Assembly (NCBI GenBank): GCA_016183655.1
Contig: JACPEH010000002.1
Span: forward strand, 1-64,000
DNA from: Rhodocyclales bacterium
Lineage (GTDB): Bacteria > Pseudomonadota > Gammaproteobacteria > Burkholderiales > Rhodocyclaceae
DNA: 64,000 nucleotides
Direction of reading: 5' to 3'
Part shown: one piece after another, positions 1 through 10,748 of the stretch
Numbering within the stretch: the stretch's first letter is position 1
Layout: each line of letters opens with the position of its first letter
The notes under the pieces: generated by a model
What the model was told of the DNA's origin: nothing
The model's input: only the letters and a program-made list of their open reading frames with translations
Databases searched by the model: none
Made by a program: the position numbers and the translations under genes

Positions 1-3000
1 GGCGACGTAGTTGCCATTTTCGTAGATCTGGAGGTTGCCTCCCGCCGCCGGGTACCAGGCATAGTCCAGCGAGGTGTAGGAGCGGTCGGTGGCGGGATCA
101 GAATTGAGCCCGAACATGCCGAACAGGTCGGTCTGGCCGGCCTGGGCCGAAACGTAGGCGCCACCAGTCAGACCGGTCAGGCTGTAGGCATCCGAACTCC
201 AACTGTTGTTGATGCCCGCGGTCTTGGTGATGGAGTTGCCGTTGATGGTTACACCGCTGGCATTACCCGGTGTGCCTGCCGCGCGGATGGGATGCCTGAC
301 TTCGATGATGCGGCCCCGGCTGTCGAAGGTGGTGTCGGTGCGCGCACCCAGCGCATCGATATCGACCCGCTTGTCGCCGAAGACATCGTAGCCGTGGGTG
401 ACCAACCCGCCGTCGGCGTGGCGTTCGAGGACGATTTCATCCTCGGCGCCGCCGTTGAGCCAGACCTGGGTATTGGTGTTGCCGTTGGCATCGACGGTGG
501 CGACGAGGCGGCCGGCGAGGTCGTAGACGAAGCGGGTGGTCGGCCGCAGTCGCTGGATGTAACCGTTGGCCTGTGTCACGTCGGTTTCCGGTGCCTGTTT
601 CCGGACGAGCCGGCCGGCGGTGTTGTAGGCGAGGTCGGTGACCCGGCCCAGGCCGTCGGTTTCGCGGACCACTTCGCCGAAGGCGTTGGTGGCCTGGCTG
701 CGGTGGATGCGGTTGCTGACGCTGGCGACATTCCGGATCACCCAGTCGAGGCGGCTGGCGCTGGCGCCGGCCGCCTGCAGCGTGAAGTTGCCGCCGTTAC
801 GCCCGAGGAGGGCGCCGTTGCCGTCGAAGACATCGTAGACGTATTCGTAGACGAGGCTGCCGCTAGCCGGCGGGGCGAGGCCTGCGAGATCGGCGCGGAA
901 TTCGCCGCCGGCCTGGGTAGTGCCCAGCGTTGTGTAGTCGCTGTTGCTGCCCTGGAGCCGGTAGCCGAGTTTGATGCTGGCGCCGCCCGTTTGCGGCGGT
1001 GTCAGGCGCAGGACAAGCGGGGCATTCTGGTTGGTCGCGGAGAGCACGGCGGCGTTGGCGCCGAGGCGGAGTGTCGCGGCGGTCTGGTTGTTGAGGAGGC
1101 CGCCCGCGGAGTAGGCCTTGAAGACGATGTCGTAGTCGTAGTTGCTGGTGGCGACGGGCACCAGCGCGGAGGCATCCCAGTCGAAGCGGCCGCCGCCGGC
1201 AGCGGCGGGATTGACCCGCAGCGTGGTGTAGGCGCCGGTGCTGCCGAGCGGCCGGTAGTCGATGTCGACGTAGGCGGTGTCGGCGCGCTCGGTCAGCTGC
1301 ACGATGGCCGGTTGCGTCCTGGCGGTGAACGTGGAGACCGAGGGATTGCCCGCCGCGTCCCGGCTGAATTCTGCCCGCGCTTCGTTGACGACGGTGGTAC
1401 CGTTGGTCGCGGTGAATTCGAGTTCGTAGGTGGTGTTGGCGGCAAAATAGCTGGCGTAGGCGAGGCTGAACCAGCCGGGCGTGGCAACGCCGAAGGGGCT
1501 GGCGTTGCCGAGGCTAAGCGTCGTCCAGGCGGCACCGCCGCCCTTGACCCGGTATTTGAGCGCGAGGCCGGTGGCGTTGCCTTGTTCGAGGAAATTGAGT
1601 TTGCCGGTGCTGTCGATCAGCCCGCGGCCGAAGCCGCCGATCGGGCCAAGGGCGCCGTTGTTCTGCACGACCGCCGGGGCAGCCGGGTTGGTGAGGTTGA
1701 GGGCGCCGGATTGCTTGTTGAGGATTTTTCCGGTGGCATCCAGCGCCATGTACTGGATTTCGTAGTTGCCGCCGGAGAGTGGGCTCCAGTCGTTGGCGAA
1801 CCAGCCGGCCATGAGGGCGCCGGCGGTGTTGGTCATCTGCGGGACATTGAGCAGGGTGTAGGCGTTTGTTGAGCCTGCTGGGCGGTACGCCATCACTACG
1901 CGCGAAGCGGTAGTGGGTTGGGCGGTGAATCTGACGACCTTAGCCAATGGCCCGTTTGTAATTACCTGTTCCGTATTTACGTAGGAAGGCCCTCCGCGCG
2001 AGGTTTGCGTGAGAAGCAACTCTCCAAGTGGGGTCTGCTTGTATATGGAAATGCCAAGGCTTACTGTCGTCCATTCACCGTAGTCCCAGTACTCAAAATG
2101 TACGGGAATGCTCGGAAGGTCTATCGCAGTCTGCGTGCCGGAAAAGAAGTAGTCGGTTTGCGAATTGGCTGCCCCCGAGCATGTTTTTGCCACTCTAATC
2201 CGAAGATTTCCATCTCCCAGCGAGCTAAGATTTGGAAGGTCGATATGAATTTGTGCAGAAATACCAGAAGGCGCAGCCCACGGTGGGCCGCCGCTTTCAA
2301 TGTAGGTGACCTTTTCTACCGAACTACCACCAATAGCCGAGAGTCCTCCATTTGCCAAAGGGTTGACCGCTACGGGTGCCGTTCCACCTAGACTCGACTG
2401 AGCAGAAACGGAGATCGTCGAATCATTCGACACAAAAACCGACTGCCCCGCGCTATTCGCCTGCACCGCAGCCAGTTCATGCACCGCCTCCATCGCCGGC
2501 TGGAAGCTGTCGGTGAGCTGGTTCCGGGCGTCGAAAACCGAGATGGTCTTCAGAGTGTCGCTGCGGGCGAGCACGGTGGCGAGGTCCTGCGCGGCGAGCT
2601 CGCTGCCGGTGCTCTGGACTGCCAGCGTCGCGTTGCCGTTGCCGTCGAACACGTAAACCTTGGCCACCCCGTCGCCGGAGTTCGATTTCCAGGCGCGGCC
2701 GGCGCGGTCGTATTCGGCGAATTCGGTCCAGGCAACCTGGGCGCCGCCGCCGTTGGTGCGCTTGCCGGTGATTTCTCCGAAGGCGTTGTAGCGCACTTCC
2801 TGGGTCGTGCCGGTGGCAAGGTCGGTGCTTTTTACCTGCCGGTTGGCGGCGTCGTACTGGTAGAGCGTCACGTCGTCGACCGGTGCGCTGCCGTCGGCAT
2901 TGCCGCGCCCGGCCAAGGTCTTGCGGGTGACGTTGCCGTTGGCGTCGACACGATAGCGGGTTTCCGCGCCGGCGGCGTCGGTCATGCTGCTCAGGAAGCC

Positions 3001-6000
3001 TCCCGCGCCGTAGGCGTAAGCGGTGATGCGGTCGTCGGCTTCGCCGGCGTTGTCGGTGCCGCGCACGATTTCCCGCCTGATGTGGTTCAGACCGTCGTAT
3101 TCGGTGTCGGTGGTCGGGCGCACCGCGGCGCCGAGGTGGTCGACATAGCCGGGTTTTTGTTCCCTGGTCCTCCGGCCCAGACCGTCGTAGACCCAGTCGG
3201 TGGCGGCGCCGATGGCGTCGGTCTTGCGGACAACATTGCCGAGGCCGTCGTAGGCGTAGGTGGTGACGGCGTCGGCGGTGGCTTCGGTGAGGACGCCGTT
3301 GCCCGCGTTGACGGTGCCGCCGGTGACGCTCTTGCGGGTTTCGCTCGTGACGCGGTTGAGCTTGTCGTAGGCCGTGACCGTGACGCGGTCGTCGCTGCCA
3401 GGGACGACGTTTGCCAGCAATGTCGCCAAGGGCGTGTCGTCGCCGACGACGAGCGCGTCGACGATGGCGTTGGCGTATCGGGTCTCCTGCGTCGCGTTGC
3501 CGGCGGCGTCGCGAATCCAGACGGTCAGGTAGCGTTTCGCGTCGAGCTGGCCGACCTTGTTCCCGGTCCGGTCGAAGTAGTTGCGGGTGATGTTGCCGTT
3601 GGCATCGATGGTCTTGACGACGTTGCCGAGCATGTCGTGGACGGTGGCCGTGACGAGGCTGCCGGTACTGACCTGGTAGGTGCCGCCGCCGACGCTGGAG
3701 TTGTAGGCGCCGATGGTGACGTTGTCGATGCGGGTACCGGTTTGCCGCCCGGCGCCGTCGTAGCTGAAGACGACGCTGCGGTCGTTGGCGGCGTCGGTGA
3801 TGACGTAGGCGCCGCTGGCCGGGATCGCCGCGACCAGCGCCGGCAGGGTGTCGTTGGGGATGGCGCCGCCGCCGACCGCCTGCACGGCGTTGGCGTGGAT
3901 GGTCTGGCACGTCTTGTTGCCGGCGGCATCGTAGGTCCAGGCGGTGTAGGTGCCGGCGGCGTCGACGCGGCCGGTTTCCTGGCGCAGGGCGTCGTAGAAG
4001 TGGAGCGTGCGTTGGCCGCGGGCGTCGATTTCCTCGACGAGGTTGCCGGCGGCATCGTAGATCCGCCGTTTCACCGGGGTGATAAGGGTATCGGTCTGGG
4101 TCTCCGGGTCGAAGGCGGTGATCGCCTCGCCGGTTTCGGCGAGCAGCCGGTCCAGCTTGTCGTAGACGTAGGCGGTGATGCGCTGCTCGGGCAGGCCGCA
4201 GGCTTCGATCCTTTGCGTGAGGTTGCCCTGCGCGTCGTAGGCGTAGCGGTTTTCGACTGGGATGTCGGCATTCGCCGCGTTCCTGCCGGTGACCGGCAGG
4301 GTTTCCCGGATCTTGCGGCCGAGCGCGTCGTAGGCGTAGCTCGTGGTGGCGCCGTTGCGGGCGAGGGCGGAGAGGACGTTGCCGTTGGCGTCGTAGGTGA
4401 AGGCCTCGCGGTAGTAGTCGTTGGCGCCGGTTCCCCACCAGGTGCGGATCTCGGTCTTCCGGCCGAGGGCGTCGTGGAAGGCGTGCTGGCGCTGGTCTGC
4501 GGTATCGTTCCTGACGACGTGGACGCCGCTGCCGGCGCTGTCCAGAATCTGCGGACGGGCGCTTTCGGAGACGGTGCCGACGACCTTGTTGGCATAGCGG
4601 GTGGTTTCGGTGACGTTGCCGTGGAGGTCGTAGCGGGTCTCGACGACCGCGCCTTCCGGATCGATCCGGAGCGTGACCCGGCCGAGCGCGTCGTTGTAGA
4701 AATAGCCGGCGTTGCCGAGGGCGTCGGTGACTTTGACGATGTCGCCGAAGGCGTCGTAGATCGTCGTGCTGCGGGCGCCAGCCCCGTTCACCGCCGCCGT
4801 CTTGCGGCCGACCAGGTCGAATTCCTGCCGGGTGGTGCGCGCGGCGGCGGTGCCGGCGGCTTCGACGACAGTGGTCTGGTTGCCCTGCGCGTCGTAGGCG
4901 TAGACCGTCCGGCTCGCTTCGGTCTTGCCGTAGGCGCGGGTTTCGGCGATTACCCGTCCGAGCGCGTCGTAGTCGCGGTGCAGGGTGCTGGCCAGCGGGG
5001 TGCCGTCGGCCGTCGTGGCGTCGATCAGGTTGCCCAGCGCGTCATAGGCGTTGCGGGAGAGGTTGCCCAGCGCGTCGGTCACGGTGAGCAGACGCCCTGC
5101 CTGGTCGTAGGCGTAGCGGGTGGTATGGTCGCCGCTGAGCGCGTCCGCATCGGCTACGGGATTCGGGGCGTGGCCGGCGTAGGCCCAGGCGTCGTCGTTC
5201 GCCGAGAGCGCGACGGCGTTGACGTAGCGCGTCTCGGATTGCTTGCGGCCGTCGGGGTTCCAGACGGCATCGGTGACGTAGCCTGCGGCATCGATGGTGC
5301 GCACCCGCCGGTTGGCCTTGTCGTAGGCAAACCATGTCCGGTTGCCGCGGGCGTCGGTGTGGCGGATCGCGTTGCCGACGCCGTCGTAGGCCCAGGATTC
5401 GGTTCGGGCGATGGCGGTGCCGAATGCTTCCGTGCGGCTGCTCAGCCGGTTTGCCGCGTCGTAGCCGCTGGTTGTGACGCGATCGGCTGCGCCGGTGACG
5501 ACGTAGGCCCCGTCGGCAGGGGCGCTCGCGGCGATTTGCGGGGCGCTGCCCGGCGCCAGCGTTCCTTGCAGGGCGTTGGCATAGCGGATGCGTTGGACGA
5601 CGTTGCCGTTGGCGTCGTAGCGGTGTTCGGTGACGGCGCCGATGGCGTCGATGGCGAAGCGTTCGCGGCCGTCCGCGTCGTAGACGTGGCGGGTTGTGCG
5701 GTCGCGGGCGGGGTCGGCCGTGACGAGGTCGGCGATCGCGGCGAGACCCGGATCGCCGGCCAGTCCGGCGAGGTCGAGCGCGTTGGCGTAGGCCGTGCGT
5801 TGCAGGATGCGGCCGTTGGCGTCGTGGTCGTTCTTGAGCACGGCGCCCAGTGCGTCGATGGTGTAGACCAGACGATCGGCGGCATCGTAGCCGTAGCGGG
5901 TGGTGCGGGCGATGGCCGTACCGGCGGCTTCGACGCGGGTGACGAGGTTGTCGTTCCGGTCGTAGGCGTAGGTCGTGGCGAGATCGAGTCCGCCCGGATC

Positions 6001-9000
6001 GACGACCGTGCGGGTCCGCCGGCCGAGGCTGTCGTAATCGACCTGCGTGGTGCGAGCCTCCGGCGTACCGTATGCCTCGACCATCGTCAGGCGCCTGCCA
6101 TCGAGATCGTAGGTGTACCGGGTACGCAGGTCGAGGCCGTCGGGGTCGACCACCAGCAGCACTGCGCGGCCGCCAAGGTCGTAGGTGGTCCGGGTGACGA
6201 CGTTGTTGGCATCCGTGACGCTGATCTGCCGGCCCTGGGCGTCGTAGGCATAGGTGGTGGCGAGGTCGAGCCCGGCGGGATCGACGCGGCGGGTGAGGAG
6301 CCGGTTGGCGGCATCGTAGCTGTAGGCGATGTCGTTGCCGTTGGCGTCCTGGGAGGTGAGCAGGTTGCCGACTGCGTCGTAGTTTCTGGTTTCGACGAGG
6401 GTCTCGACGCCGGCGAGCTTGTCCCAGCGCCTGACCGTGAGCAGTTTGCCGTCGGCGTCGTAGCCATGACGGGTTTCGTTACCACGGCCGTCGATCAGGG
6501 TGAGGGTCTGGCCGTAGCGATCGGTGACGGTCTGCGTGACGACGCCCTCGGGCGTGGTGACGGTAAGGGTCGTCGTGCCGCGGGCGGTGTCGACGGCGTA
6601 GGCGGTGGTGGTGACGTTGCCCAGGGGGTCGGTCTGCGTGAGCGCCCGGCCGAAGGCATCGAAGCTCGCGCTCTGCGTCAGGTCCAGGCTGCCGGCGGCA
6701 GTGACCGTCGAGACCTGGCGTCCGAGCTTGTCGTAGGCGGCGGTGCGGACGATGCCGCGGCCGTCGGTGCGGCTGATCGCGCGGCCGAAGGCATCGTAGG
6801 CGGTGCTGACGGTCGCGCCGGTGGCGCTGCCGTTGCCGGCCCAGACGACGTCGCGCTGGTCCTGGACGAGCAGGCCGCGCCGGTCGTAGACGTATTCCGC
6901 TTTCCGCGTGCGGCTGGCATCGAGCGCGCTGTAGCGGGTGCTGACCGCGCCGAAGGCGTCGCGGATCAGGGTGGTGATGGTGTTTTCGGTAGCGTTCAGC
7001 TTGACCGAACTGGTGGCAAGCTCGCCGGTGCGCAGGTAGGTATAGTCGGAGCGGCTGTCGTTGCCGGCATCGGCGACGATCACGCCGACTGCCTTGATCT
7101 GGGAGTCGGCGCCGCCGGTCAGCGCGGCGAACGGCGTAGCGGCGATGCGGTTGGCGTAGCGGATGTCGGCGGCGAGCTGCCCCAGTGCATTGAATTGGCG
7201 GGCGCTGACTTCCCCCACCCATTCAGCGGCATTGGCGGGATTCCGGACCCGGCGCACGCTGTAGGTGAGCCGGTTGGCGGCATCGTAGAAAAAGAGTGTG
7301 ACGTTGCCGTTGGCGTCCGTGCTGCGGATGCGCCGGCCACCGGCATCATAGGCATGGGTTGTGCCGTAGGCGGCCCAGACGGCATCGACCTGCGCCTGGG
7401 TGGGGGTGCTCCCGAGAGCAGCCAGCGCCTGGCTGCCCAGGCCCGCGAGTTCCTGGACGAGGCGTCCCTGCTGGTCGTAGCGGGCTTGCCGGCTGCGGCT
7501 GTCGGCCGCTCCTTGTGCGATGACCGTGCTCAGGCGCTTGCCTGCGGCATCGTAGGCGTATTTGCTGAGGGTGCCGTCGGCGGCGGTTTCGGAATCGAGC
7601 TGGTTAAAGGCGGTCCATGTTGCCTGGGTAACCTGATCCTTGGAACTGACGAGGACGTAACCGCCGCTGGGCGCCACGCCGGGAGTGGCGGTGACAAGCT
7701 GCGGGGCGGTCTGCTCCGAGGGGATGCCTACCAGGCGGTTGGCAAAGCGGGTAGTGCGGGTCCGGTTGCCGGCGAGGTCGTACTGGACGGCGGTGTAGTA
7801 GCCTTCGGCATCCAGGCTGCCGACCAGTTGGCCTTGGCCGTTGTACCAGGCGAAGCAGGTCAGATTTGTCGACGGGTTGGCGTCGGCGCCGACGATGAGG
7901 GCGGTCAGGGTGCCGGCGGCCCGCTCCGCGGGCGCGCTGGCCGTGCCGTAACGGATGGTCCGGATCAGCCGCCCGGCGGCATCGTACCGGAATTCGGTGA
8001 GGTAGCCTTCGCCGTCCAGCGTGCCGCGCAGCAGGCCGTCGTTGTCGTAGAAGTTGCGGGCGACGCGATCGTTGGCGCTATCCGGCAATAGACCGATCTG
8101 GTCGCCAGTGGGCGCAACGCCCAGGAACTGAATGTCGGCGGGAGTCGCTTCCCGCCCCAGCCTGTCGAGGCCGCCGGCGTTGTTGAGGGCGTGAGCGTAG
8201 GCGATCGTGGCGAGGGTGCGGCCGGTCCCGTCGTAGCGGGTTTCGGTGACATAGCCACGGGCGTCGATGCCGAAGCGCAGCCGTCCGGCGGCATCGTGGA
8301 TAGCGCGGCTCGTCTGGTCGGCATCGCTGGCGGCGGGGCGGACGGCGGCAGTGACGACGTCGGCGATGGTGCCGTTGCCATCTGCGGCGAAGAGCATGGC
8401 GAGGTCGGCGCCGACCGCTGTGGCGTAGCGCACGCTGCGAATGACTTGCCCGGCATTGTTGTAGAAATACTCGGTAAAGCCGCCGGTTGCGTCGATTTCT
8501 CCCGTCTTGCGGCCGGTGCCGTCGTAGAGGAAGTAGGTCTGGTGTCCGTTGGCGTCGGTGAGAATCCGCAGGCGGCCGCCGGCATCGTACTGGCGGGTTT
8601 CGGTCGAGAGGACGGTGACGCCGTCCTGTTCGACCTGGCTGACCAACAGGCCGCGGGCATCGTAGGTGGAGAGGCGAACGAGGCCGTTGGCGAATGTCAT
8701 TTCGACGCGGTTCATGGCGCCGTTGAAGGTGGTCAGCGTCTGGCGCGGCATGCCGGCGCCCGCAGCGTCGTATCTGGTGACGCTGATGGTCCGGCCGAGA
8801 CCATCGTAGGCGTAAGCGGTGAGGTGATCGTTGGCGATGTCGGCAGTGGCAGCGCCGCGCGGATCGATCTGCTGCAACAGACGACCGGCACTGTCATGAA
8901 CGTACCGGGTGACGGAGTGGCTGCCGTCGGCAAGCCCGACGCCGTCGTTGTCGGTGGTTGCGTAGCGGGTAATAGCAGTGGCCAGGCCGCGGGCATCGTA

Positions 9001-10485
9001 GGTGGTGTCGGTGCGTTGCAGGCCTGTCTTTGGCTGGGCTGCGGCCCAGGCAACGAGGTCGGCTTCGAGCGGAGCGGTGGCGCCCACGGCGAAGAAGCCG
9101 GCCGAATAGGCGAGGCTGCTGGTTTGCTGTCCCTGGGCGTTGTGGAGATATTCGACGACCCGCCCTTCCGCGCTGACGGTAAAGCGCAGATGCTGGTTGG
9201 CGTCACGGACGTAATGCGTGGATTGGGGCGCGCTTGCTTGCCCGGCTCCGGCGCCGTCGGGGTCGGCGACTGCGTAGGCCGTTTCCTTGATTAGCTGGTT
9301 GGCGAGGTTGTAATCGCGCTCGATGACGTTGCCGGCGCCATCCTGCTGGCGAATCCGGTTGCCATTGATGTCATAGGCGTAGGTGACGATATTGCCGCGG
9401 CCGTCGGTCAGTCGAATGAGGTCGCCGTTGCCGTTGTAGGCATAGTTGATGTCGTGTCCGCTGCCCGCTGGTCCCTGCAGGCGGACAAGGTTGCCGTCGC
9501 TGTCATGGGTGAGCGTGCTGGCTTGCCCGAGCGGGTCGGTGACGGTGGTGTTGTCGGCGTTGTAGGCGAAGCTCGTGATTTTGCCGGCGCCGTCGGTCAG
9601 GCTTGCAACCCGGAATTGGGTGTCGTAAGTGACGTCGAGCCGGGTACCGTCGCTATTGACGAGCGAGGCCAGCCGCGTGCTGGCGCCGTCGTAGGCGTAG
9701 GTGGTGGTGTAGGTGTTGCCGTCGCTGATGTCGCCGTCCGCCGGGGTCAGGTCGGTGCTGACGGCGGACAAGCGGCCGTTTGCGTCATAGCTGTAGCGAA
9801 CGCGGGTAGTGGCGCCGTCGACGGTGACGACCTGGATGCTGATGAGGCGCTTGCTGGTGCCGTCGTAGACGAGTCTGGTGGTTTCGCCGTTGGCGTCGCT
9901 GATTTCGGTGATCAGTCCATTGACGTCATAGGCATAGGTGAGGGCGTTGCCGTCCGGGTCGCTCTGCCGGGTAATCCGCCACTCGCCGGTGACCGGGCTG
10001 GCCTCGTAAGTCTCACCGATGCGAGTATCGCCGTCGGTGCAGAGCCAGGTGTTCGTCCCGTCGTCGTAGGCGAGGGTGTCGTAGGCGCCGCCACCGTCCT
10101 TGTTCGCATATCTGCCGAGGGTGGCGTCGTAGGTGTAGGTAAGTTGCGCGCCGTCGGCACCGCTACGCCTGACGGTGCTGCCGACCGTGTTGACGGTCCC
10201 GGTGAGCCCGCTGAGTTTTCGATAGAGGGAAAGCTGCCAGCCGTCGCCGTTGTCGAAGTCGAAGGCGGCGCCGCTGTTGTAGGTCCGCACGACCCCGATA
10301 TCCGGGCCGCGACCGATCAGGAGTTCGTCCTGGTGCTGCACGATCAGGTTGCCGGTTCTGGCGTTGACCGCGACGACCTCTCCGCCATTTCCCATTCCGA
10401 CCGGCCCCGGTTGTGCCGCTTCCCCAAGAACCGACGCCGAAGTTCCGGCGAGCCCCAATCCTGTTCCCGTTACGATCGTCACCAT
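1..10485 (-). CDS. Giant RHS/YD-repeat protein, C-terminus outside window
   Basis: One open frame of at least 3495 codons, read leftward from ATG at 10483-10485 and still open at base 1. The start follows GAGAGGG and has an upstream in-frame stop. The N-terminus has the RTGNLIVQHQDELLIGRGP and RTYNSG pattern seen at the head of large RHS proteins. From about 10.4 to 2.5 kb it is almost only YD repeats (motifs such as TYAYDVNG, YSYDANGRL). From about 2.5 to 0.9 kb come beta-rich, fibronectin/Ig-like segments, then YD repeats again, and at the edge a lectin-like segment (FGLNSDP, SYTSLDYAWYP, LQIYENG). No clear signal peptide is visible. Bases 1880-2440 are visibly AT-richer than the rest. Such proteins are usually surface or secreted polymorphic-toxin or adhesin-like shells; any toxin tip would lie outside the window. 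Confidence 0.93.
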   Translation of the reverse strand, partial: MVTIVTGTGLGLAGTSASVLGEAAQPGPVGMGNGGEVVAVNARTGNLIVQHQDELLIGRGPDIGVVRTYNSGAAFDFDNGDGWQLSLYRKLSGLTGTVNTVGSTVRRSGADGAQLTYTYDATLGRYANKDGGGAYDTLAYDDGTNTWLCTDGDTRIGETYEASPVTGEWRITRQSDPDGNALTYAYDVNGLITEISDANGETTRLVYDGTSKRLISIQVVTVDGATTRVRYSYDANGRLSAVSTDLTPADGDISDGNTYTTTYAYDGASTRLASLVNSDGTRLDVTYDTQFRVASLTDGAGKITSFAYNADNTTVTDPLGQASTLTHDSDGNLVRLQGPAGSGHDINYAYNGNGDLIRLTDGRGNIVTYAYDINGNRIRQQDGAGNVIERDYNLANQLIKETAYAVADPDGAGAGQASAPQSTHYVRDANQHLRFTVSAEGRVVEYLHNAQGQQTSSLAYSAGFFAVGATAPLEADLVAWAAAQPKTGLQRTDTTYDARGLATAITRYATTDNDGVGLADGSHSVTRYVHDSAGRLLQQIDPRGAATADIANDHLTAYAYDGLGRTISVTRYDAAGAGMPRQTLTTFNGAMNRVEMTFANGLVRLSTYDARGLLVSQVEQDGVTVLSTETRQYDAGGRLRILTDANGHQTYFLYDGTGRKTGEIDATGGFTEYFYNNAGQVIRSVRYATAVGADLAMLFAADGNGTIADVVTAAVRPAASDADQTSRAIHDAAGRLRFGIDARGYVTETRYDGTGRTLATIAYAHALNNAGGLDRLGREATPADIQFLGVAPTGDQIGLLPDSANDRVARNFYDNDGLLRGTLDGEGYLTEFRYDAAGRLIRTIRYGTASAPAERAAGTLTALIVGADANPSTNLTCFAWYNGQGQLVGSLDAEGYYTAVQYDLAGNRTRTTRFANRLVGIPSEQTAPQLVTATPGVAPSGGYVLVSSKDQVTQATWTAFNQLDSETAADGTLSKYAYDAAGKRLSTVIAQGAADSRSRQARYDQQGRLVQELAGLGSQALAALGSTPTQAQVDAVWAAYGTTHAYDAGGRRIRSTDANGNVTLFFYDAANRLTYSVRRVRNPANAAEWVGEVSARQFNALGQLAADIRYANRIAATPFAALTGGADSQIKAVGVIVADAGNDSRSDYTYLRTGELATSSVKLNATENTITTLIRDAFGAVSTRYSALDASRTRKAEYVYDRRGLLVQDQRDVVWAGNGSATGATVSTAYDAFGRAISRTDGRGIVRTAAYDKLGRQVSTVTAAGSLDLTQSASFDAFGRALTQTDPLGNVTTTAYAVDTARGTTTLTVTTPEGVVTQTVTDRYGQTLTLIDGRGNETRHGYDADGKLLTVRRWDKLAGVETLVETRNYDAVGNLLTSQDANGNDIAYSYDAANRLLTRRVDPAGLDLATTYAYDAQGRQISVTDANNVVTRTTYDLGGRAVLLVVDPDGLDLRTRYTYDLDGRRLTMVEAYGTPEARTTQVDYDSLGRRTRTVVDPGGLDLATTYAYDRNDNLVTRVEAAGTAIARTTRYGYDAADRLVYTIDALGAVLKNDHDANGRILQRTAYANALDLAGLAGDPGLAAIADLVTADPARDRTTRHVYDADGRERFAIDAIGAVTEHRYDANGNVVQRIRYANALQGTLAPGSAPQIAASAPADGAYVVTGAADRVTTSGYDAANRLSSRTEAFGTAIARTESWAYDGVGNAIRHTDARGNRTWFAYDKANRRVRTIDAAGYVTDAVWNPDGRKQSETRYVNAVALSANDDAWAYAGHAPNPVADADALSGDHTTRYAYDQAGRLLTVTDALGNLSRNAYDALGNLIDATTADGTPLASTLHRDYDALGRVIAETRAYGKTEASRTVYAYDAQGNQTTVVEAAGTAAARTTRQEFDLVGRKTAAVNGAGARSTTIYDAFGDIVKVTDALGNAGYFYNDALGRVTLRIDPEGAVVETRYDLHGNVTETTRYANKVVGTVSESARPQILDSAGSGVHVVRNDTADQRQHAFHDALGRKTEIRTWWGTGANDYYREAFTYDANGNVLSALARNGATTSYAYDALGRKIRETLPVTGRNAANADIPVENRYAYDAQGNLTQRIEACGLPEQRITAYVYDKLDRLLAETGEAITAFDPETQTDTLITPVKRRIYDAAGNLVEEIDARGQRTLHFYDALRQETGRVDAAGTYTAWTYDAAGNKTCQTIHANAVQAVGGGAIPNDTLPALVAAIPASGAYVITDAANDRSVVFSYDGAGRQTGTRIDNVTIGAYNSSVGGGTYQVSTGSLVTATVHDMLGNVVKTIDANGNITRNYFDRTGNKVGQLDAKRYLTVWIRDAAGNATQETRYANAIVDALVVGDDTPLATLLANVVPGSDDRVTVTAYDKLNRVTSETRKSVTGGTVNAGNGVLTEATADAVTTYAYDGLGNVVRKTDAIGAATDWVYDGLGRRTREQKPGYVDHLGAAVRPTTDTEYDGLNHIRREIVRGTDNAGEADDRITAYAYGAGGFLSSMTDAAGAETRYRVDANGNVTRKTLAGRGNADGSAPVDDVTLYQYDAANRQVKSTDLATGTTQEVRYNAFGEITGKRTNGGGAQVAWTEFAEYDRAGRAWKSNSGDGVAKVYVFDGNGNATLAVQSTGSELAAQDLATVLARSDTLKTISVFDARNQLTDSFQPAMEAVHELAAVQANSAGQSVFVSNDSTISVSAQSSLGGTAPVAVNPLANGGLSAIGGSSVEKVTYIESGGPPWAAPSGISAQIHIDLPNLSSLGDGNLRIRVAKTCSGAANSQTDYFFSGTQTAIDLPSIPVHFEYWDYGEWTTVSLGISIYKQTPLGELLLTQTSRGGPSYVNTEQVITNGPLAKVVRFTAQPTTASRVVMAYRPAGSTNAYTLLNVPQMTNTAGALMAGWFANDWSPLSGGNYEIQYMALDATGKILNKQSGALNLTNPAAPAVVQNNGALGPIGGFGRGLIDSTGKLNFLEQGNATGLALKYRVKGGGAAWTTLSLGNASPFGVATPGWFSLAYASYFAANTTYELEFTATNGTTVVNEARAEFSRDAAGNPSVSTFTARTQPAIVQLTERADTAYVDIDYRPLGSTGAYTTLRVNPAAAGGGRFDWDASALVPVATSNYDYDIVFKAYSAGGLLNNQTAATLRLGANAAVLSATNQNAPLVLRLTPPQTGGASIKLGYRLQGSNSDYTTLGTTQAGGEFRADLAGLAPPASGSLVYEYVYDVFDGNGALLGRNGGNFTLQAAGASASRLDWVIRNVASVSNRIHRSQATNAFGEVVRETDGLGRVTDLAYNTAGRLVRKQAPETDVTQANGYIQRLRPTTRFVYDLAGRLVATVDANGNTNTQVWLNGGAEDEIVLERHADGGLVTHGYDVFGDKRVDIDALGARTDTTFDSRGRIIEVRHPIRAAGTPGNASGVTINGNSITKTAGINNSWSSDAYSLTGLTGGAYVSAQAGQTDLFGMFGLNSDPATDRSYTSLDYAWYPAAGGNLQIYENGNYVA

Positions 10486-10748
10486 CTCTGCCAACCCTCT
10501 CTGAAATCGCTCTGGCGGGCTATTCCCCGTATGACGGATGTATCTAGAGGGATGAGAAAAAGTTTAATGACGAAATGCTATTGGCTCTCTCGTCGGTGGC
10601 GGTCAACCGGAATCGCGTCACGGTGTTTGGTTGCAGTGCAAACGATTGGCGCGCTCGATGCGAGCACACTGGCCTCGCCCTGCTGTTGTGGCAGCGCAAT
10701 CAGCGCCCAAGCACTGGCGAAGTTGCAGTCGAGGTGAGCGGAAAAGAA
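10486..10748. other. Non-coding 5' region of the RHS gene
   Basis: About 260 bases between the RHS start and the tRNA terminator. It should hold the RHS promoter on the minus strand, but no -35/-10 pair stands out. I see no convincing gene on either strand. Confidence 0.5.

Noticed and set aside
2479..8091. Plus-strand open frame of 1870 codons
   Set aside because: It is the exact antisense of the RHS codons; Val/Gly/Ala-rich composition without domains. The YD repeats on the minus strand explain it.
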